Positions 1 through 7,302 of a stretch of DNA of 36,034 nucleotides are shown in pieces. Below the pieces are notes generated by a model, which ran no database searches, was not told where the DNA came from, and was given only the letters and a program-made list of their open reading frames with translations. The DNA is taken from assembly GCF_000967495.1 (NCBI RefSeq), contig NZ_JXXU01000060.1:1-36034 (forward strand). The letters run 5' to 3'. Position numbers and translations under genes: made by a program. The DNA comes from Vibrio neptunius. GTDB lineage: Bacteria; Pseudomonadota; Gammaproteobacteria; Enterobacterales; Vibrionaceae. Position 1 is the first letter of the stretch; every line of letters begins with the position of its first letter.

Positions 1-95
1 CCTTCGTCGCTCTATGGAATGACGTAACACTCCCTTCGTCGCTCTATGGAATGACGTAACACTCCCTTCGTCGTTCTATGGAGTAGTACTGTAGA
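1..95. repeat. 32-bp tandem direct repeat, 2.6 copies
   Basis: Two identical 32-bp units start at 1 and 33, and a third, decaying copy starts at 65. Each unit opens with CCTTCGTCGCTCTATGGAAT. The core is shared with the right arm of the palindromic repeat at 8574-8675, so this is probably a piece of a dispersed family that extends beyond the left edge. It lies just downstream of pilU, and no terminator is obvious for that gene. Confidence 0.85.
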
Positions 96-128
96 TTTAC
101 AAGACATACTCCAAACATGAAGAGGATG

Positions 129-1235
129 TTAGTCCATATCAATCTTAACGCCACTGAGTGAACCGGAGCTAGACACATCACCACGTTGTGTTTTAAGCAT
201 TAGGCGCAAATCATTGGCAGAGTCTGCACTGTGCAGCGCATCTTCTTCAGTAATTTTATCATTTACTACCAGTTGATAAAGCGCCTGATCAAACGTCTGC
301 ATACCCATTTCCTGAGATTTCGCCATGGTGGATTTGAGTTCATGCAAGTCCCCGCGGCGAATAAGATCCGATACCCGTGGACTGTTAATTAAGACTTCAA
401 ATACACCATGACGACCTTGGCCGTTTTTATCTCGAATCAACTGCTGGCCGATAACACCTTTAAGGTTCATGGAGAGATCAAACAGGAACTGCTCTTTTTG
501 CTCTTTTGGCACCAAATGCAGGATCCTTTCTAAAGCTTGATTAGCATTATTAGCATGCAACGTCGCCATACACAGGTGTCCCGTTTCGGCGAATGTCATC
601 GCGTATTCCATGGTCTCTCGCGAGCGGATCTCACCGATCAAGATCATATCAGGAGCCTGACGCAATGAGTTCTTCAGTGCGACTTCATAACTTTCCGTGT
701 CTAAGCCAACCTCACGTTGTGTGACGATGCACTTCTGATGCTCGTGGACAAACTCAATCGGGTCTTCAACTGTCAGAATATGGCCGCTGCGCTCAGTATT
801 TCGATAACCCGTCATCGCTGCCATTGTTGTGGATTTACCGGAACCTGTGGCACCCACAACCAACACCAAGCCGCGCTTAGCGATGGAAAGATCTTTCAGA
901 ATGTCGGGCAGTTTTAGATCATCAAATGTGGGTATGGTGGTTTCGATTCTACGAATCACCGCACCGGGTAACTCACGCTGGTAGAAAGCTGACACACGAA
1001 AGCGACCAAAATCCCGCACTACGGCAAAGTTCGCTTCTCGACTGTGGCGATAGTCACTCTGGCGCTCTTCATCCATGGTGCTGTGGAGTAGCATCAGCAC
1101 TTCGGCTTCCGATAAGCTCTCTCCATGCGGTTTCAGCTCACCATCAACACGATAAAGTATCGGCGCACCAACAGTGATGTATAAGTCTGACGCTTTCTCA
1201 GTCAGCATGCCTTGCAGATAAGCATTGATATCCAT
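129..1235 (-). CDS. pilU: Type IV pilus retraction ATPase PilU
   Basis: PilU is the accessory hexameric secretion ATPase that helps PilT depolymerise type IV pili at the cytoplasmic face of the inner membrane. At 368 residues it matches the family. A Walker A motif GATGSGKSTT lies near residue 130, followed by a Walker B/Asp region around LIGEIRSRET and the histidine-box segment TGHLCMATLHANNA. Two ATG codons are adjacent. A GAGAGG ribosome site (1241-1246) is only 2 nt from the first but 5 nt from the second, so the second (1235) is preferred, giving MDINAYLQ. It lies 11 bp downstream of pilT and is almost certainly co-transcribed with it. It differs from PilT at the AIRNLIRE motif (here RVSDLIRRGD), as expected for PilU. 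The family call is firm; the start is a choice between adjacent codons. Confidence 0.96.
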   Translation of the reverse strand: MDINAYLQGMLTEKASDLYITVGAPILYRVDGELKPHGESLSEAEVLMLLHSTMDEERQSDYRHSREANFAVVRDFGRFRVSAFYQRELPGAVIRRIETTIPTFDDLKLPDILKDLSIAKRGLVLVVGATGSGKSTTMAAMTGYRNTERSGHILTVEDPIEFVHEHQKCIVTQREVGLDTESYEVALKNSLRQAPDMILIGEIRSRETMEYAMTFAETGHLCMATLHANNANQALERILHLVPKEQKEQFLFDLSMNLKGVIGQQLIRDKNGQGRHGVFEVLINSPRVSDLIRRGDLHELKSTMAKSQEMGMQTFDQALYQLVVNDKITEEDALHSADSANDLRLMLKTQRGDVSSSGSLSGVKIDMD

Positions 1236-1246
1236 CATGACCTCTC

Positions 1247-2284
1247 TCAGAACAGACCTTGCTCAACTTCAATTTTCTTCGACACCTCTTCTGCATCAAC
1301 CAGACCTTGAGCAATCAACTGTTTGGAATGCTGCTCCATGGTTTGCATACCATGCGCCGCACCAGTCTGAATCACAGACTGCATTTGCGCGACTTTGTCT
1401 TCGCGGATCAGATTACGAATAGCAGGCGTTGCCATCATGATTTCATGACAAGCGGTTCTCCCGCCGCCAATGCGCTTGAGTAATTTCTGCGCAATCACCG
1501 CACGCAGAGACTCAGAGAGCATGGAACGCACCATGCCTTTGTCGCTACCCGGGAAAACATCAATGATCCGATCGATCGTTTTCGCCGCCGAACTGGTGTG
1601 CAAAGTACCAAATACCAAGTGGCCAGTTTCAGCAGCGGTCAGCGCTAGACTGATCGTTTCCTGATCACGTAGCTCACCGACTAAAATGACATCGGGATCT
1701 TCACGCAATGCACTGCGCAGCGCGTTATTAAAACTATGGGTATCATTGTGAACTTCACGCTGGTTGATCAGACATTTGTTATTGGTGTGCACAAACTCAA
1801 TCGGATCTTCAATAGTCAGAATATGTTTGTTGTGGTTACGATTAATATGATCCACCATTGCCGCCAGAGTCGTCGATTTACCTGAGCCCGTTGGCCCAGT
1901 GACCAAGATTAATCCTTTTTCCATATTGGCGATATTTTCAAAGATCGACGGCGCTGCTAGCTGCTCTAAAGTCGGAATATCGGTTGGAATGGTACGAAAC
2001 ACGGCCGCACAACCACGAGATTGGTTAAACGCGTTGACCCTAAAGCGGCCTACGTCAGGAAGTGCAAAAGAAAAGTCGACTTCGAGACGTTCTTCAAATT
2101 CGCTACGCTGAGCATCGTTCATAATTTCAAACACCAAACGATGCACTTCAGAATGGTTGAACGCTGGTACGCCAAGCTTTCTTACTTCACCATCAATGCG
2201 TACCATAGGAGATACACCAGCAGAAAGATGTAGATCTGAAGCATTATGCTTTACACTAAAATCCAGTAATTCAGCGATATCCAT
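1247..2284 (-). CDS. pilT: Type IV pilus retraction ATPase PilT
   Basis: PilT powers pilus retraction, which underlies twitching motility and, in vibrios, DNA uptake. The 345-residue protein has Walker A GPTGSGKSTT near residue 130, Walker B in ILVGELRDQET, the His-box TGHLVFGTLHTSSA and the diagnostic C-terminal AIRNLIREDK motif needed for retraction. An AAGGA ribosome site lies 6-7 nt upstream of the ATG. It is the first gene of a pilT-pilU pair. It is divergent from yggS with only 24 bp between the two start codons, so promoters for one or both genes must overlap coding sequence. This arrangement beside yggS is conserved in many gammaproteobacteria. Confidence 0.97.
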   Translation of the reverse strand: MDIAELLDFSVKHNASDLHLSAGVSPMVRIDGEVRKLGVPAFNHSEVHRLVFEIMNDAQRSEFEERLEVDFSFALPDVGRFRVNAFNQSRGCAAVFRTIPTDIPTLEQLAAPSIFENIANMEKGLILVTGPTGSGKSTTLAAMVDHINRNHNKHILTIEDPIEFVHTNNKCLINQREVHNDTHSFNNALRSALREDPDVILVGELRDQETISLALTAAETGHLVFGTLHTSSAAKTIDRIIDVFPGSDKGMVRSMLSESLRAVIAQKLLKRIGGGRTACHEIMMATPAIRNLIREDKVAQMQSVIQTGAAHGMQTMEQHSKQLIAQGLVDAEEVSKKIEVEQGLF

Positions 2285-2308
2285 TTAAAATCCTTAATAA
2301 AGTTAGCT

Positions 2309-3025
2309 ATGAGTAGTATTCAACAAAATATTGAACAGATCACCTCACAGATTGAAGCGGCACAACAAAAGTGTGGACGCCCTCTAGGCTCAGTGCAACT
2401 TCTGGCGGTGAGTAAAACCAAACCGTTCGACGCGATTTTAGAAGCAGCTCGTGCTGATCAGGTCGCCTTTGGCGAGAATTACGTACAGGAAGGCGTTGAT
2501 AAAGTTGCGTATTTCGCTGAAAACCACCCTGAACTAGCCCTAGAATGGCACTTTATTGGTCCAATTCAGTCCAATAAAACACGCCATGTCGCGGAAAGCT
2601 TTGCCTGGGTGCATACTGTTGATCGCGCTAAGATTGCGCAGAGACTCAATGATCAAAGGCCTCAACAAATGGCGCCGCTACAGGTGCTTATTCAGGTCAA
2701 TACCAGCAGTGAAAGCTCTAAATCTGGCGCCAGTGATGACGAAATCTATGCTTTGGCAGAGTTGATTTCTTCTTTGCCAAACCTCACGTTAAGAGGATTG
2801 ATGTCTATCCCGGCCAACGTTTCAGACTATCAGTCGCAACTTGCAGCCTTTAACCATTTGGCAGAACTGAAAAACCGATTGGCGCAACGTTACCCAGAGC
2901 TCAATCTCGACACACTTTCGATGGGCATGAGTGGCGATATGGAAGCCGCAATTGAAGCGGGAACGACGATGGTCCGAATCGGAACCGCTATTTTCGGTGC
3001 TCGCGACTACAGCAATAAAGCTTAA
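2309..3025 (+). CDS. yggS: YggS/PROSC family PLP-homeostasis protein
   Basis: This is a cytosolic pyridoxal-phosphate-binding protein that keeps free vitamin B6 and some amino-acid pools in balance; the family has no known enzymatic reaction. The 238 residues fit a fold-type III barrel. Lys36 in AVSKTKP is the PLP lysine, FGENYVQE and WHFIGPIQSNK are family signatures, and SMGMSGDMEAAIEAGTTMVR is the C-terminal phosphate-binding block. It is the first gene of yggS-proC-yggT-yggU. The upstream ribosome site is weak, and the ATG is only 24 bp from the divergent pilT start. Confidence 0.96.
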   Translation: MSSIQQNIEQITSQIEAAQQKCGRPLGSVQLLAVSKTKPFDAILEAARADQVAFGENYVQEGVDKVAYFAENHPELALEWHFIGPIQSNKTRHVAESFAWVHTVDRAKIAQRLNDQRPQQMAPLQVLIQVNTSSESSKSGASDDEIYALAELISSLPNLTLRGLMSIPANVSDYQSQLAAFNHLAELKNRLAQRYPELNLDTLSMGMSGDMEAAIEAGTTMVRIGTAIFGARDYSNKA

Positions 3026-3052
3026 TCAGCAATAACAGGAAGAACACAATCA

Positions 3053-3871
3053 ATGGAACACAAGAAAATTGCCTTTATCGGCGCAGGCAACATGGTCAAG
3101 GCTATCGTCTCTGGTTTAGTGTCAGGCGGTTATCCTGCTGACATGCTCACGGCGACAGCCCCATCTGAGACACGACGCCTACCGTTGGAGCAAGATTATT
3201 CCATTAAGACCACCAGCGACAATATAGCCGCTGCCAGCGAGGCTGAGGTGGTCGTCCTTTCTGTGAAACCACAAATGATGGAAGAGGTATGTAAACCGCT
3301 TCAATCCATCGACTGGTCAGGCAAATTGGTCATTTCTATTGCCGCAGGGATAAGTAGCCAGCGCCTATGTGAAATGCTGAATCACAACCTAAACATCGTT
3401 CGCGTTATGCCAAACACGCCATCTCAGCTTGGTTTGGGCATGAGTGGCCTGTATGCTCCAGCGCACGTTTCACAACAAGATAAAGCCTTTTCAGCTGAAC
3501 TAATGGAGTCATGCGGCAAAGTTTGCTGGGTAGAGCAAGAATCCGGCATCAACAGCATCATTGCAGCTGCTGGCAGCGCTCCGGCTTACTTCTTCCGCTT
3601 TATGGAAGCGATGCAAGCTGAAGCCATTGCCCAAGGGTTTGATAAAGAGACAGCCCGCCTGTTAGTGCAGCAATCAGCTTTAGGAGCCGCCAGTATGGTC
3701 GTCGGCAATCCAGAAACAGAACTATCAACACTGCGCGAAAACGTCACCTCAAAAGGTGGTACAACGGCGGAAGCGTTACGCACATTCAACGAACACCAAC
3801 TTTCAGATATAGTAGCAAAAGCGATGCAAGCCGCAGTAGCTCGTGCTGAAGAAATGGAAAAACAGTTTTAA
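3053..3871 (+). CDS. proC: Pyrroline-5-carboxylate reductase
   Basis: ProC catalyses the last step of proline synthesis, NAD(P)H-dependent reduction of 1-pyrroline-5-carboxylate, in the cytosol. The 272-residue product starts with the Rossmann motif IAFIGAGNMVKAI. It contains VLSVKPQMM and RVMPNTP in the nucleotide-binding half, and the C-terminal signature region around LRENVTSKGGTTAEAL. It follows yggS by 27 bp in the same operon. Pairing of proC with the PLP-homeostasis gene yggS is a long-conserved arrangement. Length and motifs are complete and nothing looks unusual. Confidence 0.97.
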   Translation: MEHKKIAFIGAGNMVKAIVSGLVSGGYPADMLTATAPSETRRLPLEQDYSIKTTSDNIAAASEAEVVVLSVKPQMMEEVCKPLQSIDWSGKLVISIAAGISSQRLCEMLNHNLNIVRVMPNTPSQLGLGMSGLYAPAHVSQQDKAFSAELMESCGKVCWVEQESGINSIIAAAGSAPAYFFRFMEAMQAEAIAQGFDKETARLLVQQSALGAASMVVGNPETELSTLRENVTSKGGTTAEALRTFNEHQLSDIVAKAMQAAVARAEEMEKQF

Positions 3872-3909
3872 TTAGATTGAGCCTTGGCTCTACGAACAAA
3901 GGGTAACCT

Positions 3910-4467
3910 ATGAATTCAATGAATTTTCTGATTTCCACCCTGTTTGATCTCTACATCATGGTGGTGATCTTGCGGATTTGGCTGCAAGCTGCGCGAGCAG
4001 ATTTCTACAACCCATTCTCACAGTTTATCGTCAAAGCAACTCAACCCGTTGTTGCACCACTGCGCAGAGTTGTCCCTTCGATAGGCAGCATTGATTTGGC
4101 AACAGTACTGTTTGCTTATGTGCTATGTGTGCTGAAATTTGTCACTCTGATCTTGGTTGCCTCAGGTGGCTCGGTGTCATTCAGTGCAGAATTCTTCTTC
4201 CTTGGCCTGCTATCACTGATTAAAGCGGCAGGTGGCTTGCTGTTCTGGGTACTGCTTATCCGAGCCATCCTAAGCTGGGTCAGCCAAGGCCGCAGCCCGA
4301 TTGAATATGTCTTTCATCAGCTTACAGAGCCTATGTTAGCGCCTATCCGCCGCGTAATTCCAGCAATGGGTGGGTTTGACCTTAGCGTACTGGTTCTATT
4401 TATTGGCCTTCAGTTCGCGAACTTCCTGATGGGTGACATGATTGGGCCTATCTGGTTCCAGCTATAA
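3910..4467 (+). CDS. yggT: YggT family inner-membrane protein
   Basis: This is a 185-residue integral membrane protein with two YGGT repeats. Each has a hydrophobic segment followed by an amphipathic stretch ending in P-x-R-R-V-(I/V)-P: APLRRVVPSIGSID in the first and APIRRVIPAMGGFD in the second. About four membrane segments are expected. The family's biochemical role is not settled; links to osmotic or cation tolerance and to cell division have been proposed in other organisms. Its last base is the first base of yggU, so the two are translationally coupled. Confidence 0.94.
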   Translation: MNSMNFLISTLFDLYIMVVILRIWLQAARADFYNPFSQFIVKATQPVVAPLRRVVPSIGSIDLATVLFAYVLCVLKFVTLILVASGGSVSFSAEFFFLGLLSLIKAAGGLLFWVLLIRAILSWVSQGRSPIEYVFHQLTEPMLAPIRRVIPAMGGFDLSVLVLFIGLQFANFLMGDMIGPIWFQL

Positions 4468-4757
4468 TGGCCAAAGCCGTTTGGTTAGAAGGTGATGATC
4501 TGCTACTCAGGCTCTACATTCAGCCCAAGGCGAGCAGAGATAGGCTGATTGGGCTGCATGGTGATGAAATCAAAATCGCAATTACCGCCCCACCTGTAGA
4601 CGGAAAAGCCAACGCTCACTTGAGCAAATATCTGTCCAAACAGTTCAAAGTCGCCAAAGGGCTAATCACCATAGAGAAAGGGGAACTAGGGCGACATAAA
4701 CAAGTCCGAATCCAGTCCCCGGCTCATATACCCGAAACAATAAAGGCCATCTTGTGA
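4467..4757 (+). CDS. yggU: YggU, DUF167 family protein
   Basis: This is a small cytosolic 96-residue protein of the DUF167 family, of unknown function. The family signature runs through LYIQPKASRDRLIGLHGDE and ITAPPVDGKANAHL. Its ATG overlaps the end of yggT by one base. The stop codon TGA (4755-4757) sits inside the intrinsic terminator of the operon. The 13 bp beginning at that stop codon recur at 6029-6041, which marks the gene's 3' end as a probable integration site. Confidence 0.93.
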   Translation: MAKAVWLEGDDLLLRLYIQPKASRDRLIGLHGDEIKIAITAPPVDGKANAHLSKYLSKQFKVAKGLITIEKGELGRHKQVRIQSPAHIPETIKAIL

Positions 4758-4767
4758 TGGCCTTTTT
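4743..4767 (+). terminator. Intrinsic terminator overlapping the end of yggU
   Basis: The stem AAGGCCATC / GATGGCCTT has a TTGT loop and a run of T. The yggU stop codon lies at the loop-stem junction. Confidence 0.88.
4755..4767. other. Left copy of a 13-bp direct repeat (possible att site)
   Basis: TGATGGCCTTTTT occurs here, covering the yggU stop codon and the 3' arm of its terminator, and again exactly at 6029-6041. The sequence between holds two unknown genes and a broken recombinase gene. The pair is read as the two ends of an integrated element that reconstitutes the yggU end. This is inference from the repeat and its content; a 13-bp match containing a T-run could also be coincidence. 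Confidence 0.5.
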
Positions 4768-4791
4768 AATAACTACTATTGTTTTTGTTAA

Positions 4792-4813
4792 ATTAAATTA
4801 AATTTAATTTAAT
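4792..4813. repeat. Perfect 22-bp A/T-only palindrome
   Basis: Positions 4792-4813 form a perfect palindrome made only of A and T, just inside the proposed left end of the inserted element and upstream of the first unknown gene. It could be a protein-binding site, an AT-rich promoter element or a chance feature of an AT-rich spacer. Confidence 0.6.
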
Positions 4814-4974
4814 AGAAAAATAACCACATACTGTTCAAAAATAAAATACTTAAAAACGTAAAGCCTTCAGCTTGCTCTATGATTTTTATTCATAAAGATT
4901 GGGTTCAGAATGCAACCAATCACTCAAGCTGGGTAGAGTTCTAATCAAAATGCTTAGCAAGGGAGCTATATCTT

Positions 4975-5337
4975 TTGGCATCAAAACTAAAATATCTTAT
5001 TCCACTGTTAGTACTCATGCTTGGCTCCGCTTACATGAATGCCTACAACGAAGTGGGTGATAGCATTGAAATTACTATTGCATTTATTAGCCCCCTATTG
5101 GCCTATGTAGCTATCGCTGCGCTCATAGCAAAATTTCAAGGCTTAGAACTATTTAGCTCAAACTTCATCAAGTATTTCTCTGTTGCACTTATCGCCACAA
5201 CGATTGCAGAGACTGCTTACCCCGCTTTTATCTATCGAGATCAAACCGTTCCATCTGACCTGTGGACGATTTTCTCAATACAACTTTTGTTTAACATTTA
5301 CATTGTAAGAGTAATAAAAAATGACCAGTCTAATTAA
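4975..5337 (+). CDS. Hypothetical small membrane protein
   Basis: I do not recognise this 120-residue protein. It is strongly hydrophobic, with about four likely membrane segments: residues 6-24, 33-53, 64-86 and 97-113. The last is followed by the charged tail VIKNDQSN. The start is TTG at 4975, supported by an AGGGAG ribosome site about 9 nt upstream; no better in-frame ATG exists. It overlaps the next gene by 17 bp, so the two are probably expressed together. Base composition is more AT-rich than the flanking operon. It lies in the stretch bounded by the 13-bp repeat, so it is probably horizontally acquired cargo. No function can be assigned. Confidence 0.7.
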   Translation: MASKLKYLIPLLVLMLGSAYMNAYNEVGDSIEITIAFISPLLAYVAIAALIAKFQGLELFSSNFIKYFSVALIATTIAETAYPAFIYRDQTVPSDLWTIFSIQLLFNIYIVRVIKNDQSN

Positions 5338-5635
5338 AGAATTAAGCCCGGCAGGCCCACTCCTCACTCTCTTGCTAAAAATGAAAAAGCAGGTAGATTC
5401 CAAATCCGGCGCTAACAGAACATACAAAGAACTATACCCAATCTTAGAAGAGCTATTAGCAAAGGGTTATAGTTTCGAGTCAAGAGAGATACAAGCAGTT
5501 GTTGCACTTCTGGCAGAAATGCCCGCTTGGGGAGCTCGACGAGAAAAGTTTAAAAAGTTTTATTTACAGAATGAACTCGGCTTAAGAAAGCTCCCACGAG
5601 AGCCTGCTCGTATTCAAGGTGGCATGTGGCATTAA
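5321..5635 (+). CDS. Hypothetical small soluble protein
   Basis: This is a 104-residue charged protein without a signal peptide or membrane segment, and I do not recognise it. It appears helical, with a Lys/Arg-rich middle and end (REKFKKFYLQNELGLRKLPREPARI). Its ATG lies inside the last codons of the preceding membrane-protein gene (17-bp overlap), which suggests translational coupling. It ends about 75 bp before the first recognisable recombinase fragment. A membrane/soluble pair beside a recombinase is typical of element cargo, such as immunity or toxin-antitoxin modules, but no motif here proves any such role. Confidence 0.7.
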   Translation: MTSLIKELSPAGPLLTLLLKMKKQVDSKSGANRTYKELYPILEELLAKGYSFESREIQAVVALLAEMPAWGARREKFKKFYLQNELGLRKLPREPARIQGGMWH

Positions 5636-5710
5636 TTAAATCATTGATAAAAAGTCACTAATTGATATCAGATTACAAAGTGGCGGCTACCTCTATCTTG
5701 GAGTCTTGTC

Positions 5711-5942
5711 AGCGCTTACAAGTTTGATCTCCCCGAAGGGCAGACTTAGTCTATTCTTAGAAATACATCCGCAAGCCACTTCACTATGAATACTAAGACA
5801 TCTTGACCCTACGAAAATCCTTGGATATGCAACGATTAAGCAAATCATCACATATGCTCACTTGGCGCCTAATTACTTACAAACTGCTCTTAAAACTAAT
5901 CCATTAGTAATGGTCCACAAATTAACTACTTTTACTGTTTAG
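5711..5942 (+). pseudogene. Remnant of a tyrosine-recombinase (phage-type integrase) C-terminus
   Basis: Two reading frames together spell the C-terminal catalytic end of a phage-type tyrosine recombinase. The first (about 5711-5803) reads FDLPEGQT, a stop, then ILRNTSASHFTMN, which corresponds to the family pattern LPKGQ-T-x-LRHTFASHFMMN. The second, after a frameshift near 5803-5820, reads ILGYATIKQIITYAHLAP and ends NYLQTALKTNPL, matching the pattern KILGHATIKQTM-YAHLAP. At least one in-frame TAG and one frameshift are present. The catalytic His of LRH is Asn, while the YAHLAP tyrosine is kept. The N-terminal half is missing. It lies just inside the right copy of the 13-bp repeat, where an element's integrase would be expected. 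Confidence 0.75.
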
Positions 5943-6228
5943 ATTCGAATATTGTAAATACAAATCGCTCTACAATCCCTTATACAGCCTAGAAAACCCT
6001 TATTTTACGGTCGATGCAAGCATTATTCTGATGGCCTTTTTCATTCGAATCACGAAAAGCACACTCTCAATACTTCACATCAAAAGCACAGCATAAATCG
6101 CCATTGGTCATCTAAAAACCTTCACAGAGTGAGGATCCAAACGTATGATCAGGCGTAAAAACAACAAGTATGTAGCGATATCATTTACGCTGCTCTTTTC
6201 CTCTGTAGTAAGCCATTAAGGAAGCATC
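5943..6228. other. Gene-free spacer upstream of the DUF4426 gene
   Basis: No credible reading frame, RNA gene or terminator is seen here apart from the 13-bp repeat. The promoter for the DUF4426-rdgB-hemW genes must lie in its right half, but I could not assign -35/-10 boxes with confidence. Confidence 0.5.
6029..6041. other. Right copy of the 13-bp direct repeat
   Basis: This is an exact second copy of TGATGGCCTTTTT found at the yggU stop/terminator. It follows the recombinase remnant by about 90 bp. Sequence to its right (6042-6228) is presumably the original downstream flank leading to the DUF4426 gene. Confidence 0.5.
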
Positions 6229-6660
6229 ATGAAAAAATGGATCACGTTAGCGCTGGCCAGTCTTTTAGCTCTACCCGCATGGGCAGGTCAGTTTAAAACC
6301 ATCAAAGATGTCGAAGTTCACTACTCCGCGTTTAACTCCACGTTCCTAACCCCGCAAGTCGCGCGTAGCTATGAGCTGAAACGAAACGGCTACTCTGCAA
6401 TCATTAATATCAGCGTGTTAGACAATTATCAGGCTGGTAAGCCAGCGATTACCGCTAAAGTTAGTGGCAGCGCGAAAAACTTAATCGGCCAAACTAAGAC
6501 ACTTGAGTTTCGCGAAGTAAAAGAAGGCTCTGCGATTTATTACCTCGCTGAATTCCCTATTTCGGAAGAGGAAAACCTAACATTCAATATCGATGTTAAT
6601 GCTGGTAATAAAGGTACGGGCAGATTAAAGTTCACCCAAAAATTTTATGTGGAAGAGTAA
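6229..6660 (+). CDS. DUF4426 domain periplasmic protein
   Basis: This 143-residue secreted protein starts with a clear Sec signal peptide (Lys-Lys, a hydrophobic core, and a cut after Ala19 in PAWA|G). The mature part is beta-rich with the conserved segment VEVHYSAFNSTFLTPQVARSY. Family function is unknown. The ATG has a good AAGGAAG ribosome site. It precedes rdgB by 39 bp and probably forms an operon with rdgB and hemW. In many vibrios this gene follows yggU directly, which agrees with the idea that 4768-6041 is inserted. Confidence 0.88.
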   Translation: MKKWITLALASLLALPAWAGQFKTIKDVEVHYSAFNSTFLTPQVARSYELKRNGYSAIINISVLDNYQAGKPAITAKVSGSAKNLIGQTKTLEFREVKEGSAIYYLAEFPISEEENLTFNIDVNAGNKGTGRLKFTQKFYVEE

Positions 6661-6699
6661 CGGCTAAATGCCCTTCTCAATATAGGCACAAATAAGATT

Positions 6700-7302
6700 A
6701 TGAATGCACAAAAAATTGTCCTAGCGACAGGTAATCAGGGCAAGGTTCGTGAGATGGCCGATCTGCTGGCAGATTTTGGTTTCGATGTCGTAGCACAAAG
6801 CGAATTTAATGTCTCAGAAGTTGCTGAAACTGGCACAACATTTATTGAAAACGCCATCATTAAGGCGCGTCATGCAGCGAAAGAAACTGGATTGGCGGCC
6901 ATTGCCGACGATTCAGGTCTTGAAGTTGACTTCCTGAATGGGGCCCCAGGCATCTACTCTGCACGTTATGCCGGAGAAGGCGCGAGTGACCAGCAAAACC
7001 TAGAAAAACTGCTGGATGCAATGCAGGGCGTTCCGCAGGAGCAACGTACCGCACGCTTCCATTGTGTATTAGTCCTGATGCGTCACGAATTAGATCCAAC
7101 GCCGATCGTCTGCCACGGTAAGTGGGAAGGCCGTATTCTGACTGAAGCTCAGGGCGACAATGGTTTTGGTTACGATCCGGTTTTCTTTGTTCCAGAAGAT
7201 AACTGTGCTTCAGCAGAGCTTGAACCAACACGTAAAAAGCAACTTTCTCACCGTGGTAAAGCGCTTAAGCAGCTGTTTGCGACACTTTCTGAGCAGCAAT
7301 AA
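6700..7302 (+). CDS. rdgB: RdgB/HAM1 non-canonical purine NTP pyrophosphatase
   Basis: RdgB hydrolyses XTP, ITP and dITP to the monophosphates, which keeps deaminated purines out of nucleic acids. The 200-residue protein has the N-terminal signature VLATGNQGKVREM, the acidic metal-binding region GLAAIADDSGLEVDFLNG, and the specificity block GDNGFGYDPVF followed by KKQLSHRGKAL. Length is typical. Its last base is the first base of hemW, so the two genes are translationally coupled. Confidence 0.97.
   Translation: MNAQKIVLATGNQGKVREMADLLADFGFDVVAQSEFNVSEVAETGTTFIENAIIKARHAAKETGLAAIADDSGLEVDFLNGAPGIYSARYAGEGASDQQNLEKLLDAMQGVPQEQRTARFHCVLVLMRHELDPTPIVCHGKWEGRILTEAQGDNGFGYDPVFFVPEDNCASAELEPTRKKQLSHRGKALKQLFATLSEQQ

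Noticed and set aside
1..95. Regular 32-bp repeats as a possible CRISPR array
   Set aside because: The units are head-to-tail with no unique spacers between them, only 2.6 copies are present, and the core matches a dispersed palindromic repeat elsewhere in the window.
6860..7231. 123-codon open frame on the minus strand
   Set aside because: It lies wholly within rdgB, opposite to it, and does not resemble a protein family; it is a shadow frame.
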